The position numbers were made by a program, and so were the translations under genes. This document shows positions 19,531 to 27,873 of a stretch of 64,000 nt of DNA, in pieces (positions within the stretch are counted from its first letter, which is position 1; the number at the start of each line of letters is the position of its first letter). The stretch is from contig NZ_BLIN01000005.1 of assembly GCF_009811555.1 (NCBI RefSeq), positions 2,365,501-2,429,500 on the forward strand, read 5' to 3'. Source of the DNA: Streptomyces caniferus (GTDB lineage Bacteria > Actinomycetota > Actinomycetes > Streptomycetales > Streptomycetaceae). The notes under the pieces were generated by a model. It saw only the letters and a list, made by a program, of their open reading frames with translations. It did not search any database and was not told where the DNA came from.

Positions 19531-20495
19531 GCGGTGTCCTCCACGTTCTCGCGGATACGCTCCGCGCCGCGCAGCCGGGCGGGGGCGGCGCGGCGGTTCT
19601 CGGCGACCTCCTCCTCCGTGGGGAGTTCGGCGCCGCGGGTCAGCAGCTTGAGCCGGGGCTGGTAGCGCTCGGGGACGACCGGCAGCCCGGCCGGCGCCGT
19701 ATTGGCCGCTCCGGCCGCGAAGACCTGCTTGACCAGCCGGTCCTCCAGCGAGTGGTAGGAGAGCACGGCGATCCGGCCGCCCACCGCGAGCGCCTTCACG
19801 GCGGCCGGAACGGCCCGCTCGACACTCGCCAGCTCACCGTTGACCTCGATGCGCAGCGCCTGGAACGTGCGCTTGGCGGGGTTGCCGCCGGTGCGCTTGG
19901 CGGCCTGCGGCAGCGCGTCGCGGATCAGCTCGACCAGCCGCCCGCTGTTGGCGAACGGTTCCCTGGCCCGCTCCCGGACGACGGCCTCGACGATCCGCTT
20001 GGCCTGCTTCTCCTCGCCGTAGGCACGCAGGATCCGGACCAGCTCACCGGGCGCGTAGGTGTTGAGGACGTCCGCGGCGCTGATGCCGGTCGTCTGGTCC
20101 ATCCGCATGTCCAGCGGGGCGTCCTGCGCGTACGCGAAGCCGCGGTCGGCCTCGTCGAGCTGCATGGAGGACACGCCGAGGTCGAACAGGACGCCCTGGA
20201 CGCGCGGGGTCCCGAGACGGTCGAGGACCTCGGGGAGCTCGTCGTAGACGGCGTGTACCAGGGTGGCGCGCTCTCCGTACGGGGCGAGCCGTTCGCCCGC
20301 GAGCTTCAGGGCCGAGGGGTCACGGTCGAGGGCGATCAGCCGGGCCGCCGGGAAGGTGGACAGCAGCGCCTCGCTGTGCCCGCCGAGGCCGAGCGTGCAG
20401 TCGACGACGACCGCGCCGGGCTCGGCGAGGGCGGGGGCGAGCATGTCCAGACAGCGCTGGAGCATGACGGGGACGTGGCGAGTGTTGTTGGTCAT
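19527..20495 (-). CDS. rsmH: 16S rRNA (cytosine(1402)-N(4))-methyltransferase RsmH
   Basis: SAM-dependent enzyme (MraW) that methylates N4 of C1402 in the ribosomal P site. The N terminus [14 protein letters not shown] and the SAM loop [15 protein letters not shown] are diagnostic, as are [14 protein letters not shown] and the C-terminal [12 protein letters not shown] use the ATG at 20495 (322 residues), where family similarity begins; the open frame extends 16 Arg-rich codons upstream. It is the first gene of the dcw cluster, and no mraZ precedes it. Confidence 0.94.
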   Translation of the reverse strand: MTNNTRHVPVMLQRCLDMLAPALAEPGAVVVDCTLGLGGHSEALLSTFPAARLIALDRDPSALKLAGERLAPYGERATLVHAVYDELPEVLDRLGTPRVQGVLFDLGVSSMQLDEADRGFAYAQDAPLDMRMDQTTGISAADVLNTYAPGELVRILRAYGEEKQAKRIVEAVVRERAREPFANSGRLVELIRDALPQAAKRTGGNPAKRTFQALRIEVNGELASVERAVPAAVKALAVGGRIAVLSYHSLEDRLVKQVFAAGAANTAPAGLPVVPERYQPRLKLLTRGAELPTEEEVAENRRAAPARLRGAERIRENVEDTA

Positions 20496-21001
20496 GCGAC
20501 GGCCCCGCTGCGCTCGGTCCGCCTGCGGGCGGCGTGCGCGCACCGCTTCCTGAATCGCTCGCTACGCTGGCTCATGTGCCTTCCGATGGGCTGGGCGGCA
20601 GGTGGGTCCCCGGCCGCTGGCTGGGGGATGCCGCACGTACCGCTTGGTCCCCGCCCGCTCTGAAGGGGAAGTGGCCCTCCGGCGACGGGGAAGTGACGTC
20701 GGAAGACCAAGGGAGCGGGAGGAGGCCGAGCCGTACGTACGATGCGCGCACGCGAGGAATCCGGTATCCAAGGAGAGCGTCACGCCTCCCACTTCGCGCC
20801 ACTTTAGTCCACCGGTCGCCCCGGTCAATCAACCGGTTCCGCGCGTCCCGCGACGGCTTTCGCGCCGCCTTCCCCACGGGCTCGTCACCCGGACGGGGGC
20901 GCCACGGACGGCCCTGTGGATTACCTCACAACGGGTGATGTTGCCCCCTATGCCCCTCCTCTCACGCGGCCGGCGAGGCGGGCTGCGATTACCGTGAATC
21001 C
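20496..21001. other. Divergent intergenic region between rsmH and carbonic anhydrase
   Basis: About 505 bases with no convincing gene; the open frames crossing it have low-complexity, Arg/Pro-rich products and no homologous start context. It must hold the promoter of the dcw cluster (leftward) and of the carbonic anhydrase gene (rightward). A pair of direct repeats at 20789-20805 is the only regulatory-looking motif I can point to. A TACCGT hexamer at 20990-20995, six bases before the carbonic anhydrase ATG, is placed as the -10 of a leaderless transcript. Confidence 0.6.
20789..20805 (-). promoter_or_regulatory. Direct repeat resembling a MraZ-type operator
   Basis: On the minus strand AAAGTGG (20805-20799) and GAAGTGG (20795-20789) are repeated with an exact 10-bp period. 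MraZ boxes in other bacteria are direct repeats with a GTGG/TGGG core and similar spacing at the head of the dcw cluster. The site lies about 300 bases before rsmH. No mraZ is present in this window, so the assignment is tentative. Confidence 0.35.
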
Positions 21002-21562
21002 ATGCCCATACCTGCATCGCAGCCGCTGCCCCCGTCCGCCGACAGCGCCGCCACCCGTGCGGGTGGCAGCGTCACCGACCGTCTCGTCGAAGCCAACCGG
21101 CATTACGCCGACGCCTTCACCGACCCCGGCATGGATGCCCGGCCCGTCCAGAAGGTCGCCGTCGTGGCCTGCATGGACGCCCGGATCGACCTGCACAAGG
21201 CGCTCGGCCTCGAACTCGGTGACTGCCACACCATCCGCAATGCCGGCGGTGTGGTCACCGACGACATCATCCGGTCCCTGACCATCAGCCAGCGCGCCCT
21301 GGGCACCCGCTCGGTCGTGCTCATCCACCACACCGGCTGCGGCCTGCTCGGCCTGACCGAGGACTTCCGCCACGACCTGGCTGCCGAGGTCGGACAGCGT
21401 CCGACCTGGGCGGTCGAGGCGTTCAAGGACCTCGACGAGGACGTGCGGCAGTCCATGCAGCGGGTGCGCACCTCGCCCTTCCTCCCGCACACCGACGATG
21501 TCCGCGGTTTCGTCTTCGACGTCACCACGGGCCTGCTGCGGGAGATCGATCCGCAGCACTGA
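21002..21562 (+). CDS. Beta-class carbonic anhydrase
   Basis: Cytoplasmic zinc enzyme interconverting CO2 and bicarbonate. Zinc ligands Cys57, His110 and Cys113 appear in ACMDARID and HHTGCG, with the Asp59-Arg61 dyad in the usual C-x-D-x-R arrangement. The AGGVVTDD segment is typical. At 186 residues it belongs to the short actinobacterial subgroup. It starts at ATG 21002. It is transcribed away from the dcw cluster and stands alone, with 233 bases to the next gene. Confidence 0.9.
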   Translation: MPIPASQPLPPSADSAATRAGGSVTDRLVEANRHYADAFTDPGMDARPVQKVAVVACMDARIDLHKALGLELGDCHTIRNAGGVVTDDIIRSLTISQRALGTRSVVLIHHTGCGLLGLTEDFRHDLAAEVGQRPTWAVEAFKDLDEDVRQSMQRVRTSPFLPHTDDVRGFVFDVTTGLLREIDPQH

Positions 21563-21795
21563 GGCCACCCGGGCCGGCCCGTCCGACGTGCGGGTCGGCC
21601 CGGAACGTCGGTTTCGTCGCGAAGGCCGGGACTTATCCTTGTGAGTTATCCACAGGTCATGACGCGAAGCCGCGCGGGCGGCAAGAATGCGGGGGTGACG
21701 TCGTTACCGGCCGAGGCCGGGTGCGGCGCCACGTTCGGGGTGGGCCGGTCCGCAAAGGGGGCATCGGCCCGTAGTTCGGGGCCGAGGAGGGCCGA

Positions 21796-22869
21796 GTGAC
21801 GGCGTACGACGAACGAGCGAGCCTTGGGGGTCCCCCCGCCCGAGCGGAGCCGAGGGTGGGGGAGGAACCGAGCTCAAGGGGAGATCTGACCGCCACCGCG
21901 GAGCGTGTTCACCGGTCGGTGGAGGGCGTGATCGAGGGCAAGCCGGAGATCGTACGGCTCGCGTTGACCGTGCTGCTGGCCGAGGGACATCTGCTGATCG
22001 AGGATGTGCCCGGTGTCGGCAAGACCATGCTCGCCAAGGCCCTCGCCCGCTCCATCGACTGCTCGGTGCGGCGTATCCAGTTCACGCCCGACCTGCTGCC
22101 CTCGGACATCACGGGCGTCAGCATCTTCGACCAGCAGCAGCGGGACTTCGAGTTCAAGCCCGGCGCGATCTTCTCCCAGATCGTGATCGGCGACGAGATC
22201 AACCGCGCCTCGCCCAAGACCCAGTCGGCGCTCCTGGAGTCCATGGAGGAGCGCCAGGTCACGATGGACGGGCAGACCTATGAGCTGCCGAGCCCGTTCA
22301 TGGTCGTCGCCACCCAGAACCCGGTCGAGATGGAGGGCACCTACCCCCTCCCCGAGGCGCAGCGGGACCGCTTCATGGCGCGGGTGTCGATCGGCTACCC
22401 CAGCCCGGCGGCCGAGCTGCGGATGCTCGACGTGCACGGCGGCGCCTCGCCGCTCGACGACCTCCAGCCGGTCGCCCATGCCCACGAGATCCTGAAGCTG
22501 ATCGAGGCGGTACGGACGGTCCATGTCGCCGAAACCGTGCGCAGATACACCGTGGACCTGGTGGCGGCCACCCGCAGCCACCCCGAGCTGCGGCTCGGCG
22601 CCTCACCGCGGGCGACCCTCCACCTGCTGCGCGCGGCCAAGGCCTCGGCCGCGCTCCTGGGGCGGGAGTACGCCCTCCCGGACGATGTCCAGTCGCTGGC
22701 CGCGCCGGTGCTCGCGCACCGGCTGCTGCCCACCGCCCAGGCCCAGTTGAACCGCCGGACGGCCGAACAGATCGTGCGGGAGATCGTGCAGCGCGTCCCG
22801 GTCCCCGACCCGTCCGCGCCGGCATGGCGAATGCCCGGCCAGCAGCCGCCCTGCCTACGGGGGTTGTGA
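21796..22869 (+). CDS. MoxR-family AAA+ ATPase
   Basis: ATPase of the MoxR class, generally a chaperone for maturation of partner complexes and usually encoded with a DUF58 protein. Walker A is VPGVGKT at residues 71-77, Walker B is IGDEIN, and the sensor region includes NPVEMEGTYPLPEAQRDRF. Start: GTG 21796 after a GAGGAGG Shine-Dalgarno. Residues 10-22 are encoded by a copy of a Streptomyces intergenic-type repeat (21823-21862), so this short N-terminal stretch is probably recent and dispensable. It overlaps the DUF58 gene by one base (TGATG) and belongs to a three- or four-gene operon ending in a transglutaminase. Confidence 0.92.
   Translation: MTAYDERASLGGPPARAEPRVGEEPSSRGDLTATAERVHRSVEGVIEGKPEIVRLALTVLLAEGHLLIEDVPGVGKTMLAKALARSIDCSVRRIQFTPDLLPSDITGVSIFDQQQRDFEFKPGAIFSQIVIGDEINRASPKTQSALLESMEERQVTMDGQTYELPSPFMVVATQNPVEMEGTYPLPEAQRDRFMARVSIGYPSPAAELRMLDVHGGASPLDDLQPVAHAHEILKLIEAVRTVHVAETVRRYTVDLVAATRSHPELRLGASPRATLHLLRAAKASAALLGREYALPDDVQSLAAPVLAHRLLPTAQAQLNRRTAEQIVREIVQRVPVPDPSAPAWRMPGQQPPCLRGL
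21823..21862 (+). repeat. Streptomyces palindromic GC-rich repeat inside moxR
   Basis: The stretch begins CTTGGGGGTCCCCCC and ends GAGGGTGGGGGAG. It matches, from memory, a repeat common between genes in Streptomyces. Here it is translated in frame into an LGGPPARAEPRVG segment at the start of the MoxR-like protein. Confidence 0.6.
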
Positions 22870-24263
22870 TGTCCGAGGGGGGCGGCGAGGGCACGGCGGA
22901 GCGGGGCGGACTGCGGGCGGCCCTCGGGGGGCTGACGACCAGGGGCAGATCGTTCCTGGCGGCCGGGGTGGCCGCCGTGGCGTGCTCCTACCTCCTGGGA
23001 CAGGCGGATCTGCTGCGGGTCGGTCTGCTGCTCGCCGCCCTCCCGCTGGTGTGCGTCCTGGTGTTGCACCGCACCCGCTACCGGGTCGCGGGCAGCCGTA
23101 CGCTCGCCCCCGCCCGGGTGTCCGCGGCCGCCGAGTCCCGGGTCCGGCTGGGGATGGAGAACATCTCCCGGCTGCCGACGGGTGTGCTGATGCTCCAGGA
23201 CCGGGTGCCGTACGTCCTCGGTCCCCGGCCGCGCTTCGTGCTGGACCGCGTCGAGGCCGGCGGCCGCCGCGAGGTCTCCTACCGCGTCCGCTCGGACCTG
23301 CGCGGACGCTATCCGCTGGGCCCGCTGCAGCTGCGGCTCTCGGACCCCTTCGGGATGTGCGAGCTGACCCGTTCGTTCAGCTCCGTCGACACCCTGACGG
23401 TGGTGCCCCGGGTCGAACCGCTGCCGCCGGTGCGGCTGGCGGGCGAGGCCGCCGGGTACGGCGACGGGCGGCAGCGCTCCCTGGCGCTGGCCGGTGAGGA
23501 CGATCTCATCCCGCGCGACTACCGGCACGGCGACGATCTGCGCCGGGTCCACTGGCGGTCCACCGCGCGCTTCGGCGAATTGATGGTCCGCAGGGAGGAG
23601 CAGCCGCAGAAGGCGCGCTGCACGGTCCTGCTCGACACCCGCGGGATCGCCCACCCGGGAGCGGGCCCCGACGCCCCGTTCGAGTGGGCGGTGGCGGGCG
23701 CCGCTTCGGCCGCGGTGCATCTGCTGGAGCGCGGCTTCTCGGTGCGGCTGCTGACCGACACCGGCACCTCGGTGCCGGGCCCCGACGGCGCCGGCGGCTT
23801 CGCGGGCGGCACCGAATCCGCCGACGCCGTGGGCCTGCTGCTGGACACCCTCGCCGTCGTGGACCACTCCGAGGAGGAGAGCCTGTCGGCGGCGTACGAC
23901 GCCGTGCGCGGCGGCAACGAAGGACTGCTGATCGCCTTCTTCGGCGATCTGGACGAGGAACAGGCGGCGGTCGCCGGACGGATGCGGCAGCGCAGCGGCG
24001 CGGCCGTCGCCTTCGTGCTGGACGGCGACGCCTGGACGCGGGGCCCCGGCGGCATCAGGTTCTCCGCCGGCCAGGTCCCGGTGGCCGAACGGCTGCGGCT
24101 GCTGCGCAGGGCGGGCTGGACGGCGCTGCCGGTGGCCCCCGGCGACGCGCTCGCCGACCTGTGGCGTGCGGCCGCCGACCGTACCGGGGCAGAGCCGCAG
24201 CGGCAGGCGGCCGCAGACGCACCCGCGGACGCGCCGAAGACGGTGGCCGGGGGCTGGTCATGA
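22869..24263 (+). CDS. DUF58 domain membrane protein
   Basis: Partner of the MoxR ATPase. Two hydrophobic segments near the N terminus (LAAGVAAVACSYLLG and LRVGLLLAALPLVCVLVL) are followed by an extracellular-like beta region and the DUF58 core. The core includes DDLIPRDYRHGDDLRRVHWRSTA, read across its conserved RDY and HW residues, and the vWA-like MVRREEQPQ segment. I use ATG 22869, overlapping the moxR stop, rather than the 15-codon longer frame, giving 464 residues. The stop overlaps the next ATG at 24260. Exact function unknown. Confidence 0.88.
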   Translation: MSEGGGEGTAERGGLRAALGGLTTRGRSFLAAGVAAVACSYLLGQADLLRVGLLLAALPLVCVLVLHRTRYRVAGSRTLAPARVSAAAESRVRLGMENISRLPTGVLMLQDRVPYVLGPRPRFVLDRVEAGGRREVSYRVRSDLRGRYPLGPLQLRLSDPFGMCELTRSFSSVDTLTVVPRVEPLPPVRLAGEAAGYGDGRQRSLALAGEDDLIPRDYRHGDDLRRVHWRSTARFGELMVRREEQPQKARCTVLLDTRGIAHPGAGPDAPFEWAVAGAASAAVHLLERGFSVRLLTDTGTSVPGPDGAGGFAGGTESADAVGLLLDTLAVVDHSEEESLSAAYDAVRGGNEGLLIAFFGDLDEEQAAVAGRMRQRSGAAVAFVLDGDAWTRGPGGIRFSAGQVPVAERLRLLRRAGWTALPVAPGDALADLWRAAADRTGAEPQRQAAADAPADAPKTVAGGWS

Positions 24264-24403
24264 ACGGGGGCAGGGACATCGCAGGGGTCACGGACGGGCG
24301 GCGGCAAGGGGACGGCCGGCCGGGCAGGCCGGGCCCCCGTGTCCGGGCCGGCGGCTGGTGCGGGCGGTGCCCGGCCCCCGAGGGAAACGAGGCACGGGCA
24401 TGA
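24260..24403 (+). CDS. Possible 47-residue small protein, coupled at both ends
   Basis: An ATG at 24260 overlaps the DUF58 stop as ATGA, and the TGA at 24401-24403 overlaps the transglutaminase ATG at 24400 in the same way. The product is Gly/Arg-rich with two cysteines (WCGRC) and resembles nothing I know. Third positions are mostly G or C, as in a coding frame. It may be a real small protein, a coupling device or chance. The transglutaminase frame is open further upstream, so it could also simply be an internal overlap. Confidence 0.35.
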   Translation: MNGGRDIAGVTDGRRQGDGRPGRPGPRVRAGGWCGRCPAPEGNEARA

Positions 24404-26841
24404 GCGGCCGGGCGCGACTGGCGCTGTGCGCGGTGGTGGCCACCCTGTGTGCCGCCGGCGCGCTGCTGCCGCTGGTGGATCCGATCACCTGGATGTTCGA
24501 GGCGGCGGTCCTGCTGGCCCTCATGACCGGCGTGGGCGCGGCCGCCCGCCGGGTCCCGCTCGCCGGGCCGCTGACCATCGGCGTACAGGCCCTGGCCCTC
24601 GTGCCGCTGATGACCCTGCTGTTCGTCCGGAACGAAGCGATCCTCGGACTGCTGCCGGGCCCGGACGCCCTCGCGGAGTTCGGCCGGCTGCTGCAGGACG
24701 GTCTCCGGGACGCCGGCCAGTACGCCATCCCCGCCCCCGTCACCCCCGGGATCCGGCTGCTGCTGATCTCCGGCGTGCTGGTGATCGGCCTGTCCGTGGA
24801 CGCGCTGGCAGTCACCTACCGCAGCGCCGCACCCGCCGGACTGCCGCTGCTCGCGCTGTATTCGGTGGCGGCGGGACTGTCCCAAGGCGGTGCGGGCTGG
24901 CTGCTGTTCCTGATCGCGGCGGCCGGCTATCTGCTGCTCCTGCTGGCCGAGGGCCGCGACCGGCTCTCCCAGTGGGGCCGGGTGTTCGGCGGGCCGGGGA
25001 CCGGCGCGGACCGGCCGGGCGGCGGGCGGGGATTCGCCGCCGGCGCCGACGGGCCGGCGTCCGCCCCGGTCCGTACGGGTCGCAGGATCGGCGCGATGGC
25101 GCTCGGGCTCGCCGTGGTCGTGCCCGCCGTGCTGCCCTCCCTCGACGGCGGGTTGCTGGGCGGCTCCGGCAACGGCACGGGACCCGGCAGCGGCGGGGGC
25201 ACGATCTCCGCGGTGAACCCGCTGGTATCGCTGCAGGACAGCCTCAACCAGCCCGAGGACAAGGAAGTCCTCAACTACCGCACGACCGCCTCCGACACCC
25301 GCGACCTGTACCTGCGGATCGTCGCCCTCGACCAGTTCGACGGCACGACGTGGAAGCCCTCCGAACGCACGGTCACGGACGTCCCCGAGCGGCTTCCGCG
25401 ACCGCCCGGCCTCAGCTCCGCGGTGGACCTCACCCGGATCAACACCTCCATCTCGACCGCCGGGTGGTACGCCCAGAACTGGCTGCCGCTGCCCTACCCG
25501 GCGTCCAAGGTGGACATCTCCGGGCGCTGGCGCTTCGAGCCCAAGGGCCGCACGCTCGTCGGGGACCGCGGGCAGAACACCCACGGCCTGCAGTACCAGG
25601 TCGAGAGCCTGCAAGTACGGCCCACCTCCGGGCAGCTGGCCGCCGCGCCGGCCCCGCCCACGAACCTGCTCCGCGAGTACACCAAGGTCCCGGACTCGCT
25701 GCCCTCCGTCGTACGGGACACCGCACGACGGGTCACCCGCGGCGCACCGACCACCTACGCCAAGGCCGTCAAACTCCAGGACTGGTTCGCGGTCAACGGC
25801 GGCTTCAGCTACAACACGGACGTCCGGGCGGGCAGCGGGGCCGAGGCCATCGCGCGGTTCCTGCGGCAGAAGGAGGGCTTCTGCGTCCACTTCTCCTTCT
25901 CGATGGCGGCGATGGCCCGGACCCTGGGCATCCCGGCCCGGGTCGCGGTCGGATTCACCCCGGGCACCAAGCAGCCCGACGGCACGACCTCGGTCGGTCT
26001 CAAGGACGCGCACGCCTGGCCCGAGCTGTACTTCCAGGGCATCGGCTGGACCCGCTTCGAGCCGACCCCCAGCCGCGGCAGCATCCCTGACTACGCGTAC
26101 CCCGACACCCCGGGCACGACCGACCCCAGCAACCCGGACCCCGCGCCCTCCCCGTCCACGGCCCCCTCCAAGGACCCCTCCGCGGCCCCGTCGTGCGGCC
26201 CCGAGGGACAGCGGTCCGGCTCCGTCCCGGGATGCATCGCGCTGCCCACGGAGGCCGGCACCCGCCCGCCGGAGAGCGGCTCGTCCCCCTGGGCGGCCGC
26301 CGGTATCGCGCTGGGCGTCGTGCTCGTGCTGCTGCTGCCCACGGCCCCGCTGCTGTGGCGGCTGCGCACGCGCTCCCGACGGCTGGCGGACGACGGCCCG
26401 GACGGGGACTTCACGACGGGCACCCTCGCCGCCTGGCGGGAGCTGCTGGACACCGCCTGGGACTTCGGCATCCTGCCGGACGAGTCGCTGACTCCGCGTA
26501 AGGCGGCCGAGCGGATCATCCGCCTCGGAGAACTGCAACCGGAGCCCGCCGCGGCCGCCCGGCGCGTGGCGGCGGCGGTGGAGCAGGTCCTGTACGCACC
26601 GCAACCGCAGCCGGTGTCCGGGCTCGCCCTGGACGTGCACCGGGTGCGGGCCGGGTTGCGGGACGGCGCGACCCGTGTGCTGCGGTGGCGCGCCCAGCTC
26701 GCCCCGCGCTCGGTGGCGCGCCTCCGCTGGGCCTGGTCCGCCCGCTGGGCGGCGTGGCTGCTCCGGTGCCGCAACAGCCGCCCGGTGGCCGCCGCACGGC
26801 GCGCGGCGGCCGCCCTCCGGCCGGGCCGTCAGGGCGCCTAG
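24400..26841 (+). CDS. TgpA-type transglutaminase-like membrane protein
   Basis: Large membrane protein with a periplasm-facing transglutaminase/protease-like domain. About six N-terminal helices (DUF3488 type) occupy residues 1-240. An extracellular region leads to the catalytic core, with Cys495 in EGFCVHFS and His538 in DAHAWPELYF. A Pro/Ser/Asp-rich spacer, another membrane helix (WAAAGIALGVVLVLLLP) and a C-terminal DUF4129-like cytoplasmic domain follow. The start at ATG 24400 (813 residues) gives a typical membrane N terminus, MSGRARLALCAVV. MoxR-DUF58-transglutaminase sets are common, but their substrate is unknown. Confidence 0.88.
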   Translation: MSGRARLALCAVVATLCAAGALLPLVDPITWMFEAAVLLALMTGVGAAARRVPLAGPLTIGVQALALVPLMTLLFVRNEAILGLLPGPDALAEFGRLLQDGLRDAGQYAIPAPVTPGIRLLLISGVLVIGLSVDALAVTYRSAAPAGLPLLALYSVAAGLSQGGAGWLLFLIAAAGYLLLLLAEGRDRLSQWGRVFGGPGTGADRPGGGRGFAAGADGPASAPVRTGRRIGAMALGLAVVVPAVLPSLDGGLLGGSGNGTGPGSGGGTISAVNPLVSLQDSLNQPEDKEVLNYRTTASDTRDLYLRIVALDQFDGTTWKPSERTVTDVPERLPRPPGLSSAVDLTRINTSISTAGWYAQNWLPLPYPASKVDISGRWRFEPKGRTLVGDRGQNTHGLQYQVESLQVRPTSGQLAAAPAPPTNLLREYTKVPDSLPSVVRDTARRVTRGAPTTYAKAVKLQDWFAVNGGFSYNTDVRAGSGAEAIARFLRQKEGFCVHFSFSMAAMARTLGIPARVAVGFTPGTKQPDGTTSVGLKDAHAWPELYFQGIGWTRFEPTPSRGSIPDYAYPDTPGTTDPSNPDPAPSPSTAPSKDPSAAPSCGPEGQRSGSVPGCIALPTEAGTRPPESGSSPWAAAGIALGVVLVLLLPTAPLLWRLRTRSRRLADDGPDGDFTTGTLAAWRELLDTAWDFGILPDESLTPRKAAERIIRLGELQPEPAAAARRVAAAVEQVLYAPQPQPVSGLALDVHRVRAGLRDGATRVLRWRAQLAPRSVARLRWAWSARWAAWLLRCRNSRPVAAARRAAAALRPGRQGA

Positions 26842-27206
26842 CCATAGGGCAGGTGGCACGGAAACGTGCGGTGGCCGCCCGGACACTCGGTTCGGGCGGC
26901 CACACCACAGCATGGAGAATCCCGCTGCCCACGACCATGGCCGGCACATACCCGAACGCCGGGATCGACACGGAAGCGAACGGCTCGCCCTTCGGCGCAC
27001 CGAGAAGTCGTGGCGGGAAAGAGCTGCGGGGAGAGCGGTAAGAATCCACTCGGAAGAAATGCCGGAAAAGCAGCACAAGAAAGAGATGCGAAACAAAAGG
27101 CCGGATTAACTGCCGCAGGACACGGTGGCTCGCTGAAACGGAGCGGGGAGCGGCGACTCCGGGGACCCGGTGAAGGCGGTCCGACGGACTCCGCCGCTCC
27201 GTCGGC
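26842..27206. other. Intergenic region with a relatively AT-rich patch
   Basis: Besides the hairpin at 26871-26903, this convergent gap holds an A-rich stretch at about 27030-27110, unlike anything nearby. It includes a possible 16-codon frame at 27059-27109 (Lys-rich, starting MPEKQ). I see no Shine-Dalgarno strong enough to call it a gene. Confidence 0.5.
26871..26903 (+). terminator. Terminator of the moxR-DUF58-transglutaminase operon
   Basis: A perfect 11-bp stem (26871-26881 with 26893-26903) with an 11-nt loop lies 30 bases past the transglutaminase stop. Confidence 0.65.
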
Positions 27207-27614
27207 TCAGTGGCCCTGTTGTTCGTCCCTGCGTCGCTGCCAGCGGTCCTCGATGCGGTTCATCATCGAGCGCCGCTGCCTGGCCGGTCGGCGCGCCGGC
27301 GCACCACCTCCGGAACCCGCGCCGGGCTGCTGCTCACCGTGCTTGGGAGCCTTGCGCCAGCCCGTGACCGCCAGCACCGCGCAGCCGAGCATGACGAGGA
27401 ATCCCACCACGCTGATCCAGATCTGCTGCGCGACCATGCCGGCCATGAGCAGGGCGATACCCACCAGGAAGCCCGCGACCGCTTGGTAGACCCGTCGCCG
27501 GGTGTACGTACGCAGCCCGCTTCCCTCAAGCGCTGTCGCGAACTTGGGATCTTCGGCGTACAGCGCTCGCTCCATTTGCTCGAGCATGCGCTGCTCGTGC
27601 TCCGAGAGCGGCAC
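27207..27614 (-). CDS. DUF3040 membrane protein
   Basis: Actinobacterial family of unknown function. The N-terminal signature PLSEHEQRMLEQMERALYAEDPKFA defines DUF3040. Two adjacent hydrophobic helices follow at about residues 45-85 (VAGFLVGIALLMAGMVA and WISVVGFLVMLGCAVLAV), then a basic C terminus ending in many Arg residues. It starts at GTG 27614 and has 135 residues. It stands alone on the minus strand. Confidence 0.88.
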   Translation of the reverse strand: MPLSEHEQRMLEQMERALYAEDPKFATALEGSGLRTYTRRRVYQAVAGFLVGIALLMAGMVAQQIWISVVGFLVMLGCAVLAVTGWRKAPKHGEQQPGAGSGGGAPARRPARQRRSMMNRIEDRWQRRRDEQQGH

Positions 27615-27873
27615 GGAGTCCTCCTACTCGTCGGTCGCGGGGGGCGACCGGGGTGCGACCCTTTCAGGATAGGCAGGGAATCGTCCCCGTGAAACCCGCC
27701 CCTCGACGCCAATTCACTGTCCGGGCCGCCGCGGCGACCGGTGGTGATGCTGCCTGCATTCCCCACCCGCCCGTCCGCCATGCCGGAACGTCGTACCCCG
27801 ATCATACGGGGCGAAGGGGCTGATCGGGTGGTCTGTGGCCGACTGCACGCGGTAGCCGGGTGTACCGCGTGGG

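Noticed and set aside
21646..21654. TTATCCACA, a perfect DnaA box
   Set aside because: Only one perfect box, with a nearby partial one. No cluster, AT-rich unwinding element or dnaA/dnaN genes, so it is not an origin.
22395..23867. 490-codon minus-strand frame over the moxR-DUF58 junction
   Set aside because: Antisense shadow; the plus-strand genes have clear Walker and DUF58 motifs.
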